NCBI RefSeq assembly: GCF_012516435.1
Contig: NZ_CP051216.1
Coordinates: 2,789,669 to 2,853,668, forward strand
DNA length: 64,000 nt
DNA from: Pseudodesulfovibrio sp. zrk46
Lineage (GTDB): Bacteria > Desulfobacterota > Desulfovibrionia > Desulfovibrionales > Desulfovibrionaceae
Direction: 5' to 3'
In this document: piece after piece, positions 1-8,445 of the stretch
How positions within the stretch are numbered: the first letter of the stretch is position 1
Layout of the letters: each line of letters starts with the position of its first letter
Notes under the pieces: model-generated
Told to the model about the DNA's origin: nothing
Databases searched by the model: none
The model's input: only the letters and a program-made list of their open reading frames with translations
Position numbers and translations under genes: made by a program

Positions 1-800
1 ATCCCATCTAGTTCTTTTTCAGAGAAGAATTTAGGACTGGCAACGCTGACTGGGCCGATAATTTTGATTGATGGGTATACTTTTTTGATCGTTTTCACGA
101 TGGGTAGGATGTCACTCGGGAAGCAGGTGAAGCTTATGGCATCGATGTCGCCTAAGGTGGCAAGATTTGTTTCCAAATCTTTTCCTACTGATGAGTATAC
201 CGTTTTCTGCACTTCGATGCCGGTAGAGGTCATTTTGCTCATGAGCTCATCCGAGACCGAGTTGCCATAAGTATTATCAATGTTCACAAGCCCAAGCCGC
301 TTAATTTTGAGCTTTTTAACAAGGGGAAGGAGAGCTTTCGCTTGATCGGAAGCTTTAGTCCAGTAGCGAAAAGTGTATGGTCCGTCTTCGGTTATATCCT
401 CGGCTGTGGCCATTATTGCCAATTGTGGAACCTTTGTTTCCAATGCAATTTTTTTGAGGGCCAAGGTAATATGGCTATAGTTGTTAATTATCACTACAGC
501 ACCCAGTTCTGCCAACTCTTTGAATTGTTGAATTGCAATTGTAGAATCAGCCTTGCAGTTGCGGTGCATCAATTTGAGAGGGTGTCCTTCGACTCCTCCC
601 TGCGCATTAATGGCATTAATAGCGAACTGCATCCCATTTAACACTACCTGTCCATTAGGGTCTGCTTTGCCATGAGTGTTGGTCATGACGAAAATGGCAC
701 CAATCATAATTGGTTCCCTATTTTCAGAGCACCCGGTGAGTAGTGTCAAAAGACATATAATATATAGAATTATTTTTTTGAATCTTATAGTTGATATCAC
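1..800 (-). CDS. Branched-chain amino-acid-type ABC substrate-binding lipoprotein (3' end cut by window)
   Basis: Reading the minus strand from a GTG codon at 800-798 gives 266 uninterrupted codons that run off the left edge. A GGAGAGG ribosome site lies just upstream. The N-terminus is a lipoprotein signal, with a hydrophobic stretch ending in LTLLTGC, so the mature protein should be tethered by Cys24. The body has the LivK/Peripla_BP_6 layout: an early IGAIF strand, NGMQFAINAINAQGGVEG near residues 55-72, then LGLVNIDNTYGNSVSDEL in the second lobe. Such proteins bind amino acids or small organic ligands for LivFGMH importers or for sensory partners. No permease genes are visible. The next genes downstream of it are out of the window, while two histidine kinases lie upstream on the same strand, so a sensory role is possible. 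The GTG start is why a simple ATG scan misses it. Confidence 0.82.
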   Translation of the reverse strand, partial: MISTIRFKKIILYIICLLTLLTGCSENREPIMIGAIFVMTNTHGKADPNGQVVLNGMQFAINAINAQGGVEGHPLKLMHRNCKADSTIAIQQFKELAELGAVVIINNYSHITLALKKIALETKVPQLAIMATAEDITEDGPYTFRYWTKASDQAKALLPLVKKLKIKRLGLVNIDNTYGNSVSDELMSKMTSTGIEVQKTVYSSVGKDLETNLATLGDIDAISFTCFPSDILPIVKTIKKVYPSIKIIGPVSVASPKFFSEKELDG

Positions 801-883
801 GGCACCCCTCTCCTATTTACTGTGAGCTGTTAATGTCGCATATCGATGAGAATGATGAGATTATTATTCTGAGAAGTTTCAGG

Positions 884-2494
884 CTATAGTTGTTCTCTGC
901 ATGCCGGTAGCTTTACTTTGAAAGAGGTGCCTCTGCCGACATGAGAGGAGAAGTCAATGCTGCCTTTGTGCTTCCTGACAAGGGAGTGGGCGATGTGCAG
1001 GCCTTGTCCTGTTCCTTGCCCGACCTCTTTGGTTGTAAAGAAAGGATCAAATACCCTGTGCCTGTTCTCCAGCGAAATTCCACAGCCATCATCGGAGACG
1101 GTAATAACGATAAAGTTGCCATCACGAGTTACATGAATTTCTATGGAGCCAAGCTCTTTACGTTCTCTTTCCTTGATGGCTTGTACTGAGTTCATGATCA
1201 GGTTGAGTACTATTTGGCCGATTTCACCGGGAATTCCTTCAATACATAGCCTGTCGTCTTGATAACCTGTTGTTACCTCAGCAATATACTTCCATTCGTT
1301 GCGGGTTATCTCGACTATATTGTCTACGACCTCGTCGATTCTAACTTGAACCAAATCCTTTGTATTGGGATGAGCAAAACGCTTTAAGGCTTTCACAATG
1401 TTGGCAACCCGCTCGACGCCCTCTTGTGATTCTCGGATGGCAGCGGTCATATCTTTCATATGAGATTGCGGTATATCTATGGAATCTTTCAACTCCTCTA
1501 ACACCGTGTGGAGGTATTTCAGATTGTTACCAATGAAGTGGATTGGAGTATTGATCTCATGAGCTATCCCAGAGGCAAGAACTCCGATTCCCTCAAGCTT
1601 CTGTGATTGTGCCAACTGCTGCTCAACCCTTTTTTTGTCAGTTGTATCTTCAATAACGACAATTCCGCCTCTGAATTTCCCACTCACGTCACACATTCTC
1701 GCCAGCCGAACGAGTTTGTGAATGTAGTGTTCTCCTTCTTTCAGAACTGTCTCGAATTGTTCGGATTGCAGTTCATTTTCAAAAAAACTTCGCAGAACAT
1801 CATCAAGCCATGGGAAGAAAGACGATAGAGGTTGTAATTTGATACGATCAAGAATCTCCCCAATACCGTAATAAACCCCGCCCTCCTTAATTTTTTCTCC
1901 AATGAGCGTTGCGGCGGATGGATTCAGGTTGTCGATGTTGCCTTCGTTGTTGATAAGAAATACTGGCACATCAAGACTTTCAAACAATGTGAGATACTTG
2001 TTTTTTTCATTAGTCATCTCTCGATTGTTTTTTTGTAGTTCCAGTATGGCGTTGTCTGCTTCCAGTCCCGCCCATTCAGAACAGAAGGCTATCTCAATAA
2101 GATCAAAAACCCGTTCTACGAATTTTTCGTAGTGGTCCATTTTCTCACTAGAAATGTTCATCGTTCGAATAAGATCTATGAAAGAGTATCGATAGTATTT
2201 GTACAACCCGAGGAACATTTGGAGGCTGATACCGCGCTTTCGATGTAGTTGTGCTTCCTTAATGCCAAAGGCCGCGAATTCGATTTTGGAGAATCGGTCG
2301 TTGGGGCCGAACTCAAGAAGCTCTTCCCCCTGCTTGTCAATCACCTGTACTATTGCGTCGGACATTCCAACTATTGAAACTCGCCATGCCTCAACGAGCG
2401 TTGAAGTATACTTAGTATATTCCTGCTGCGTTGCGTAACTCAGTACTCTTTCCATGAGCCACTGCTCGTTGGACTTGATAAAATCGGCAAGCAT
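884..2494 (-). CDS. PAS-domain sensor histidine kinase, cytoplasmic
   Basis: A 536-residue kinase without a signal peptide or obvious membrane segment. Residues 1-150 form an all-helical region that resembles the N-terminal sensor part of RsbR-like proteins (tentative). Residues about 165-285 are a PAS fold (SLDVPVFLINNEGNIDNLNPSA), followed by the HisKA dimerisation helix with the phospho-acceptor His312 in SGIAHEINTP. The HATPase region follows, with an N box (NLIMNSVQAI) and G boxes (DDGCGIS, GTGQGLHIAH). It would autophosphorylate and pass phosphate to a response regulator, but no regulator with an intact receiver is encoded next to it. The HisKA-HATPase half is clearly paralogous to the kinase at 3335-5446, so the two probably arose by duplication or act in one network. 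The ATG at 2494 follows a non-coding gap. Confidence 0.9.
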   Translation of the reverse strand: MLADFIKSNEQWLMERVLSYATQQEYTKYTSTLVEAWRVSIVGMSDAIVQVIDKQGEELLEFGPNDRFSKIEFAAFGIKEAQLHRKRGISLQMFLGLYKYYRYSFIDLIRTMNISSEKMDHYEKFVERVFDLIEIAFCSEWAGLEADNAILELQKNNREMTNEKNKYLTLFESLDVPVFLINNEGNIDNLNPSAATLIGEKIKEGGVYYGIGEILDRIKLQPLSSFFPWLDDVLRSFFENELQSEQFETVLKEGEHYIHKLVRLARMCDVSGKFRGGIVVIEDTTDKKRVEQQLAQSQKLEGIGVLASGIAHEINTPIHFIGNNLKYLHTVLEELKDSIDIPQSHMKDMTAAIRESQEGVERVANIVKALKRFAHPNTKDLVQVRIDEVVDNIVEITRNEWKYIAEVTTGYQDDRLCIEGIPGEIGQIVLNLIMNSVQAIKERERKELGSIEIHVTRDGNFIVITVSDDGCGISLENRHRVFDPFFTTKEVGQGTGQGLHIAHSLVRKHKGSIDFSSHVGRGTSFKVKLPACREQL

Positions 2495-2631
2495 ATGAAT
2501 CCTTTTGCATAAGGCAGAATATCCAAAAGTATCTATTCAGATTTACTATAAACATATCACAGCAGAGTGGCTGAGCAAAGGAAGAGTGATAAATTATAAA
2601 GGGTAATGCCCCTTAAGGGGGGAGAGAAAGA

Positions 2632-3303
2632 CTATGAGAAAAGGGTAGGTAGTTCCCCTAAGTCATCTTCAATAATGAGAGGGACGCTTTTGGCAAAAAA
2701 ATCAAGAATGATTAGTGCATTGATAGAAGCATCATCTGCGGTCATTTTACGAAGACGACTGGCTACATGACTGTTGACAATTTCTAATTCGCCGTAAGCA
2801 GCTTTTAGCTCATCTAGATCGGGAATGGTACAGCCGGTGTCCCTACTTTGGATGAATTTTCCAAGCATGAAAGTCGATACAGCTCGGTAGAGCGTCTCCT
2901 CTTCCGATGCGAAAGGAAGATGAAATCGAGCCATAGGCTTCAGAAAAGACGTATGTGGACAGCCACTTGTGGCGATCAACAGTCCGAGAAGAGAGCCTAG
3001 CCCTCGCTGGACTGTGGTTCGAAGGCCAAACATACGTTCCCGGGTGGATACTTTAACGGTGGCCTCTTCGTACGATTTAATCTTCAGAAAAGGATCAATT
3101 GTTGGGTGGATTGCTTCCGCAAGGGGGCAATATCGTATTTCATCGTGAGAGTACGGGCAGTGCCTACACTGATGTGTTTTTAATAGTACCCATTGTGGGA
3201 GTAACGTTTCCGGCTTTTTTTTAGCTAGGCCGGTGTGCTCATCAATATTGACTTTGAAGCTGATCGTTTTGTCGGACAATTCGAAACGGTAGAGAAAGCG
3301 CAT
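2632..3303 (-). CDS. Small cytoplasmic protein of unknown function (DUF6901-like)
   Basis: The likely start is the ATG at 3303, preceded by AGGAGG, giving 223 residues; an upstream TTG at 3327 would add eight residues but has no better ribosome site. The sequence opens with a beta-rich RFLYRFELSDKTISFKVNID segment, then has a conserved-looking cysteine cluster, HQCRHCPYSHDEIRYCPLA around residues 44-63, that could bind a metal. The rest is helical. It resembles the family I know as DUF6901, often found beside sensory genes in Desulfovibrio relatives, but that assignment is from memory of the pattern only. It starts about 30 bases after the stop of the SBP-PAS kinase at 3335-5446 on the same strand, so the two are probably cotranscribed. 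A function in the same signalling pathway is inference. Confidence 0.7.
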   Translation of the reverse strand: MRFLYRFELSDKTISFKVNIDEHTGLAKKKPETLLPQWVLLKTHQCRHCPYSHDEIRYCPLAEAIHPTIDPFLKIKSYEEATVKVSTRERMFGLRTTVQRGLGSLLGLLIATSGCPHTSFLKPMARFHLPFASEEETLYRAVSTFMLGKFIQSRDTGCTIPDLDELKAAYGELEIVNSHVASRLRKMTADDASINALIILDFFAKSVPLIIEDDLGELPTLFS

Positions 3304-3334
3304 TAGGCCTCCTGCCTCAAGTAGCAAGACAATA

Positions 3335-5446
3335 TCAGTTTTGTACGATGCCGTTTAGGCTGATGTTGAATGTCGTCCCGTCATTTGCCTTGGAAGAACA
3401 GGTGATTGTTCCGTTATATTTTTTCGCGATGTTGAAGGCGATATATAGACCTTGGCCTGTGCCTTCCCCGACATCTTTTGTCGTGAAAAAAGGGTCGAAA
3501 ATTCGATCGAGATTATTATCAGCAATGCCACAACCATTATCTGTAATGGTTATAATTAGTGTTTCATTTTCAATAAAAGCTGTGACGATGATCTTGCCTG
3601 CAACCTTTTCTCCGAATCGGCCTTTTATCGCATGGGCTGCGTTTACGATAATGATAGTTAGTAATTGTATTATGTCGCTAGGATTGCATACGATTTCAAT
3701 GTGATCATCGACATTGAGAGTCATTTGAGAAGAATATTTCCATTCATTCTCAGATATTGTAAGCGCTTTCTCGATCACATCCTTCAGGTTGTATGAATGA
3801 ACTTGGCTCTCACTACCATGAGCTACTAGCTTGAGAGCGTTAATAATCTTAGACACCCTGTCGACACCCTCTATTGACTCGTTTGCGGCAGCTTTGCACT
3901 CTTCAAGAGCAGTGTTCATCTCCATGCATTCTGCCGTAGAGAGGGAGCTTATTTGCGGCTCTTTCAATGATTTATGGCTGTACAGACTTTCAACAATCCC
4001 AACAATAAATTTGAGGTTACCTCTGATGTAATGCAGTGGAGTATTCATTTCGTGGGCAATGCCAGATGCAATTTCACCAATAGACTCGAGCTTGTCCGAT
4101 AATGATCGCTTCTTGGCTAAATTCTTGCGTGTGGTAATGTCTTGGAAAAAACCGAGTAGGCGGTCCGCTTGATCATCAACCCCTGGCAGCATGACGGCAG
4201 CCATGTGCTCCCACATGACATCCCCTTCGACGATTTGTTTGCGGTATTCCAACTCAATCTTCTTACAATGACGGTTGAAACAACTGTCCAATGCCGCCTC
4301 GGCCCTCAATACGTCATCGGTATGTATCGTTGCCAACCACGCTTTTTTGAAGTTGCACTCGTTTTGAGGCAACCCGGAGTATGAGGTTGTAGTATACTCA
4401 ATGCAGTCAGTTGAAAGATTCCAATCCCAAAGTGTCAGGCCGTTTTTCTCGGCTGCAAGAATTAAACTCGCTTCCGATTCCATAAGTTTGGTTTCGGCGA
4501 TCTTTCTCTGTCTGATTTCCTTTTTGAGTGACCTAATCCAGCATGTAGCCAAAATACCGATGATTATAAGCGTGACAAGAATCGCTAGTCCCCAAGTAAT
4601 CAGGTTCTGGAAATCTATTGGTTGAGGGACCTTGATGCTGATCCATTTGGTTCTGATTGCAGCATGCTCTTGGGGCGTGATCGATTTCAAAGTCTTATCG
4701 ATAATACCAAGCATGAGAGGCCAATCCGACCTGACTGCCATCGAGAGAGTGTTGTCCTTCCATGGTGTGGGGGCGGCAACTTTCAGATTGCTTAACCCTT
4801 GGCGGTTTATTTCATAAATTGCAACAGCCAAGTTCACGATACAGGCATCTGCATTTCCGACGGAGACTGCTTTGAGAATATCAGGGATTGTCTCCCGGAA
4901 TACATAATTGAACTGCTTCACTTTGTATTGATTGACGAGTCGACTGTAAGTTGCGAGGTGCTTCACGATCGCAATACGATATGAGGCGAGATCTCCAATG
5001 CCGGAGATGAAAGGGGCTTTTTCCCTTGTAATTATTACGATCGGGTAGCTCAGGTAAGGGTCGGAAAATGCCAAATATTTTTGTCGTTCAACCGTTTCGG
5101 CAATACAGGGAAAAATGTCTATCTTCTTTTCTCTTCCTCGCTGCAAAGCCTCTTTGAAAGGGATGTTGAGGATCGGTTCTATTGTAATGCCTAAACGGTT
5201 CTCAAGGACTTGGATGTAGTCGGACACCATGCCTTTGAAAACGGTTTCATTTTTTGCTTTCTGGGCAAACATAATCGGCGGAAAGGCTGTGCCGACCCCG
5301 GCTAACATTGTTGGGTGAGCATCAAGAAAAGAGATTTCTTCCGGCGTCAGATTTTGTTCACGCCAGGAAGCAGCTAACACACTACTACTGGCAAACAGTA
5401 GTGTTGTTAGGATGAGAAGAAAGAGAAGGCGATTTGGAACGATCAT
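3335..5446 (-). CDS. Membrane histidine kinase with periplasmic SBP_bac_3 ligand domain and PAS domain
   Basis: 703 residues. A signal peptide (residues 1-26) precedes a periplasmic solute-binding domain of the SBP_bac_3 type (about 40-270: VGTAFPPIMF, DIFPCIAETVERQKYLAFSDPY, VGNADACIVNLAVAIYEI), like EvgS/BvgS sensors. A single membrane helix (about 283-303) leads to a PAS/PAC domain (about 325-440), then HisKA with His465 in SGIAHEMNTP and a HATPase domain with NAAHAI, DNGCGIA and GTGQGLYIAF. The protein should sense an amino-acid-like ligand outside and signal inside. Its catalytic half matches that of the kinase at 884-2494. The upstream gene on this strand encodes a degenerate receiver-TPR protein. 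No DNA-binding regulator is adjacent, so the target is unknown. Confidence 0.93.
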   Translation of the reverse strand: MIVPNRLLFLLILTTLLFASSSVLAASWREQNLTPEEISFLDAHPTMLAGVGTAFPPIMFAQKAKNETVFKGMVSDYIQVLENRLGITIEPILNIPFKEALQRGREKKIDIFPCIAETVERQKYLAFSDPYLSYPIVIITREKAPFISGIGDLASYRIAIVKHLATYSRLVNQYKVKQFNYVFRETIPDILKAVSVGNADACIVNLAVAIYEINRQGLSNLKVAAPTPWKDNTLSMAVRSDWPLMLGIIDKTLKSITPQEHAAIRTKWISIKVPQPIDFQNLITWGLAILVTLIIIGILATCWIRSLKKEIRQRKIAETKLMESEASLILAAEKNGLTLWDWNLSTDCIEYTTTSYSGLPQNECNFKKAWLATIHTDDVLRAEAALDSCFNRHCKKIELEYRKQIVEGDVMWEHMAAVMLPGVDDQADRLLGFFQDITTRKNLAKKRSLSDKLESIGEIASGIAHEMNTPLHYIRGNLKFIVGIVESLYSHKSLKEPQISSLSTAECMEMNTALEECKAAANESIEGVDRVSKIINALKLVAHGSESQVHSYNLKDVIEKALTISENEWKYSSQMTLNVDDHIEIVCNPSDIIQLLTIIIVNAAHAIKGRFGEKVAGKIIVTAFIENETLIITITDNGCGIADNNLDRIFDPFFTTKDVGEGTGQGLYIAFNIAKKYNGTITCSSKANDGTTFNISLNGIVQN

Positions 5447-5637
5447 GCGAACCCCGTATAATACAGTTCTCCATCTGTTCCCTTATACTCTGATATTTCG
5501 AAAAAAATCCAGATTAATTACTACAAGCCTAGAATTGTATTCATGGGATTAGTTTAAATGAAGCAATGTCGTATTGTACTGCCTAAGATCGCATCTCTTG
5601 ATAATTGATTATAAAAGTAATAATTCAGATGGTAATT

Positions 5638-6948
5638 CTAACACTGAGCCAGCTTCTTTGAAGCTTTTTTGTTGGCCGGTTCCAGTTCCATTACATGTTC
5701 AAAGAACTTTTTAGCAGACGTTTTATCCCCATATTCCAGATAGATTGATCCTAAATTATAAGACACTCCAGGACTTCTCTTGTAAAAATTTCTGTTCAGT
5801 TCAAAGGCCTTGTTCAAGTAATATTTGACATCAGCCTTATTACCTCCCTCATGGTATGCCAGTGCTATGTTGTAGTGAAGAGCAGCATCTTTGGGTGCGA
5901 TTGAGAGAGCTTTTTTATACACGGCAAGGGCCTCCTCCCACTCCCCTCTGTTTCTGTGCATCATACCAAGTCTGTTGAAAATAGGTAGGTCGTTGATAGA
6001 AAAGGACTTTTTTACTTCTATGGTTTTGGCAAGATATTTTTCTGCCAGATCCGGCAACTGTTCTCCCGCTGCTTTTGCAATTCTTTCGGTCATGTCCCCC
6101 AACAGAGTAGAGAATTCTTTTGAAGCTTGCTTAAATGCCATATCAAACATCTTGCTTGCCTCTTCTTTTTCTCCTTTGCGAAGCAGTATCTCGGCCATTT
6201 CCAGTTTTCGGTCAGGGTTGAATGGGCTTATCGATTCCAGCCTTCTCAAAAGCCGAAGCGCTTTGTCGTCAAGAGTATGTTTATAGAATGCTGTCAGTCT
6301 TTTAAGGGGTTCGGTGTATAGCGGGTTTAATCGGGAAGCGTATTCATAGGCCTCAACAGCCTTGGGATAATCCCCATCAGCAAGCAGGGCGTCGCCTTTC
6401 AGGCAATAGGCGTTGCAGCTCTCCGGATTTAGGAGAAGATATTTTTCGATTGCCAAAAGCGCGTCCTGTGGATTGGCCTCAGCTATTAGTTGTCTGACAT
6501 ATAATTCAAGATGTTGTTCTTTGGTTTTCTCTACACATATTGAGAGCTTCCGAAACACAGATTCTGCGGATATGGGCGGGCTAATTATGGCATTCGTACC
6601 TATTTCATATAAATATGAAATTATCTCTTTGGTAAAATTAGTACCCTTAATGAATAAACAAGCATTGGGAGAAGTTCGTTTGATTTTGAGTACAAGGTTA
6701 GTTGTCTTTTCTCCTTGCAGAGTTCTCTCCATAAAGACGATACAAGGTAAGCCTTTTTTGCTCATCTCTTCGATGGTCTGAAGGCCTGTCTTTGCGCATT
6801 GTTCCAAAAGAACGACTTCGTCTAAATCAATCCCGAACGGGCTAAGCGCATGTCGCACAGTGCGAAACAAAGACATGTCTTCTACTATGCAAAGCACTTT
6901 ACCGTTTTGGTTCGTGAAAAAGTCCTTGATATGCTCGCTTTCTGACAT
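5638..6948 (-). CDS. Degenerate receiver domain fused to TPR repeats
   Basis: 436 residues. Residues about 16-135 follow the response-regulator receiver fold (KVLCIVED, then IVFMERTLQG, then TNAIISPP), but the phospho-acceptor Asp position carries Glu74 and the conserved Lys position carries Ser. It therefore should not be phosphorylated in the normal way and may mimic the phosphorylated state. Residues about 150-436 are tetratricopeptide repeats (for example NAYCLKGDALLADGDYPKAVEAYEYASRLNP and AALHYNIALAYHEGGNKADVKYYLNKAF), a protein-binding scaffold. Its position beside two kinases suggests that it docks signalling partners. A 16-bp palindrome lies 67-82 bases upstream of the start and could control it. 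The domain pattern is clear; the partner is not known. Confidence 0.85.
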   Translation of the reverse strand: MSESEHIKDFFTNQNGKVLCIVEDMSLFRTVRHALSPFGIDLDEVVLLEQCAKTGLQTIEEMSKKGLPCIVFMERTLQGEKTTNLVLKIKRTSPNACLFIKGTNFTKEIISYLYEIGTNAIISPPISAESVFRKLSICVEKTKEQHLELYVRQLIAEANPQDALLAIEKYLLLNPESCNAYCLKGDALLADGDYPKAVEAYEYASRLNPLYTEPLKRLTAFYKHTLDDKALRLLRRLESISPFNPDRKLEMAEILLRKGEKEEASKMFDMAFKQASKEFSTLLGDMTERIAKAAGEQLPDLAEKYLAKTIEVKKSFSINDLPIFNRLGMMHRNRGEWEEALAVYKKALSIAPKDAALHYNIALAYHEGGNKADVKYYLNKAFELNRNFYKRSPGVSYNLGSIYLEYGDKTSAKKFFEHVMELEPANKKASKKLAQC

Positions 6949-7530
6949 TTGTCCCCCTTAACTCTCTTGATAGCACTCCAAGTTTTTTAGATCAAAAGAT
7001 AAAGAGAAATTGTGATTGTAAAATTACAATTGGTATCGGTTTACTGATAGGTGGCGGCGCAAATTGCGGCTCCTATTGTCGTTAGTCAAAGATGGTTATT
7101 GCCTAAGTAGGCCCCTCAAAAAACATCTTTTTGGAGTGCGTCGATCTGGAAGGATTGTCGTTGTCGGCATTTACTAAGTATGGATAACTTCGTCTGAGAT
7201 AGGCAAGTTGTGTTGTAAATGCCTCTTTGAAGCACCCATTAGGAATCATGCCAACTCAGCGAAGGTATCTGTGCAACGCTTTGCATAGACCTTTGGGAGT
7301 TTCGAGAAGGCATCAGTTAGTTGAATGACATGATCATCGCCGGCTTGAAGGTGGTTAGCTGTGGGCGCGCTTTGTGTCCTTTTTGTGTTCCAAACCACAG
7401 CGACAGCATGCGGTTACTGTTGATACTAGGTACTTCATGCACACTATGCACAATAAGCATAAATTGGAATAATTGGGCGAAAGTTCATAGTTTTTAAATG
7501 GTTAATGGTTTAGTCCTTTTGTGCGACCAC
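6949..7530. other. Long AT-rich non-coding stretch left of the first ssrA scar
   Basis: No convincing gene is present on either strand. A palindrome, ATTGTA-AAAT-TACAAT, at 7015-7030 lies upstream of the receiver-TPR gene and could be its operator. On the minus strand a short open stretch near 7255-7410 is protein-like but has no start and matches nothing I recognise; it could be a decayed gene end. Such degraded sequence is common at the inner end of an integrated element. No 5' part of a tmRNA gene (such as a GGTTTCGAC segment) is visible here. Confidence 0.5.
7015..7030. promoter_or_regulatory. Palindrome upstream of the receiver-TPR gene
   Basis: ATTGTA and TACAAT arms separated by four bases, 67-82 bp before the ATG at 6948. 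This is the size and position expected of a dimeric regulator site, but no cognate protein is identified. Confidence 0.3.
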
Positions 7531-7579
7531 TTGAATGGCATTCAAGAGGTCGTGGGTTCAATTCCCTCCAGCTCCACCA
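7531..7579 (+). repeat. tmRNA (ssrA) 3'-end fragment, attachment-site scar copy A
   Basis: This 49-bp segment ends in CAGCTCCACCA and contains GGGTTCAATTCCC, the T-arm, acceptor strand and CCA end typical of tmRNA. No 5' half exists upstream, so it is a fragment and not a gene. It repeats with a single base change at 9800-9848 in the same orientation. Its 5' part is a near-perfect inverted repeat, CTTGAAT-GGC-ATTCAAG, flanked by CGACC and GGTCG, like a tyrosine-recombinase core site. Integrative elements often insert at the 3' end of ssrA and leave such duplicates. A tRNA origin instead of ssrA is possible but fits the acceptor and T-arm bases less well. Confidence 0.7.
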
Positions 7580-7587
7580 GGAATTTC

Positions 7588-7622
7588 AAGAGGTTATCCA
7601 TTTTGGGGATAACCTCTTTTTT
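7588..7622 (+). terminator. Rho-independent terminator after scar A
   Basis: The arms AAGAGGTTATCC and GGATAACCTCTT enclose a seven-base loop and are followed by a T-run. The GGTTATCC/GGATAACC stem core recurs in the terminators at 31538 and 32541. Confidence 0.85.
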
Positions 7623-7773
7623 GTTTCGAGGTGGTGCCTGCTCCCTTTTAACCTTTTAGGCTGTTTAATTGCCAATGATTCTAGATCAATAGTTGCAATA
7701 GACAGCTTGAATGTTCATCAAGCGACCCTTTTGGGGGGGGCGGCGGCTGGAGGATGGAATATGAGATTTGAAG

Positions 7774-8415
7774 TTAGGACCCCTTTGGGTTTTTGTAGGT
7801 GGCTAGTGCTGCCAAAGAAAATCTTACTACGTGTTCGGCTAGCTCTTCTACGCATTCTGCAAATGGTTTTTGCTCAGGCACAGTTCCGCTAATAATGGAC
7901 CAGCCAAGAGCTCCGTATAGAATTTGAGCGGTTATGCTATATTCACAATTGTTGATTATGCTGTCCGGTGTATCTGGTCCGAGGTACTCCTTTAATAGGG
8001 AGCACATATAATCCCGGCTCGGTTTGAGATGTCGCGAAATAACGTCATTAAAAAAAGGCGATGAATTGCGTGCCTCATTTACGAAGATTCGGAACAGATC
8101 GCTATCAAGATCATTTTCTATGGAATAATAAGCTTTGCAATAAAACCGGATCATGGAGGCCAGTCGCTCTTCAATGGGAAGTGAGTCGAATGTGTCCATG
8201 TCAATCTCGTCCTTGAATTTTTCTGCTTCAAGGAACATGAATTCCATCACCGCTTTGTAGAGATCTTGTTTGCTGCCAAAATAGTAGACAACGGCATTGA
8301 GATTTTTTGCCCCAGCCATGTCTACTATTTGGCGTATCGTCGCTGCCTGATAGCCGTGTTCGGCAAATACTTTGACCGCAGCCAGCAGAATATTGTTTTT
8401 TGTGTCAGTGCCCAT
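7774..8415 (-). CDS. TetR-family transcriptional regulator (CecR/YbiH-like)
   Basis: 213 residues. The N-terminal helix-turn-helix is typical of TetR proteins (ILLAAVKVFAEHGYQAATIRQI, then VVYYFGSKQDLYKAV, residues about 8-60). The helical C-terminal ligand domain, with FRIFVNEARNSSPFF and a conserved TAQILYGALGW-like segment, resembles the DUF1956 group that includes CecR. The gene follows the C45 hydrolase gene by 30 bp on the same strand, so both are expected on one transcript. Two overlapping perfect palindromes upstream of that hydrolase (9629-9660) are the probable operators, giving autoregulation with release by a small ligand, perhaps a hydrolase substrate. The ligand cannot be told from sequence. 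Confidence 0.9.
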   Translation of the reverse strand: MGTDTKNNILLAAVKVFAEHGYQAATIRQIVDMAGAKNLNAVVYYFGSKQDLYKAVMEFMFLEAEKFKDEIDMDTFDSLPIEERLASMIRFYCKAYYSIENDLDSDLFRIFVNEARNSSPFFNDVISRHLKPSRDYMCSLLKEYLGPDTPDSIINNCEYSITAQILYGALGWSIISGTVPEQKPFAECVEELAEHVVRFSLAALATYKNPKGS

Positions 8416-8445
8416 GATTGAAAATGTCAGTTTCCTTCAGTCGGA

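Noticed and set aside
7501..7579. A complete tRNA ending in CCA
   Set aside because: The 3' end fits a tRNA-like fold but there is no D-arm, anticodon arm or matching 5' acceptor strand upstream; a tmRNA fragment fits better.
7521..7892. A 123-codon plus-strand frame starting at the ssrA scar
   Set aside because: It runs through the scar, a terminator and the end of the TetR gene, so it cannot be a real gene.
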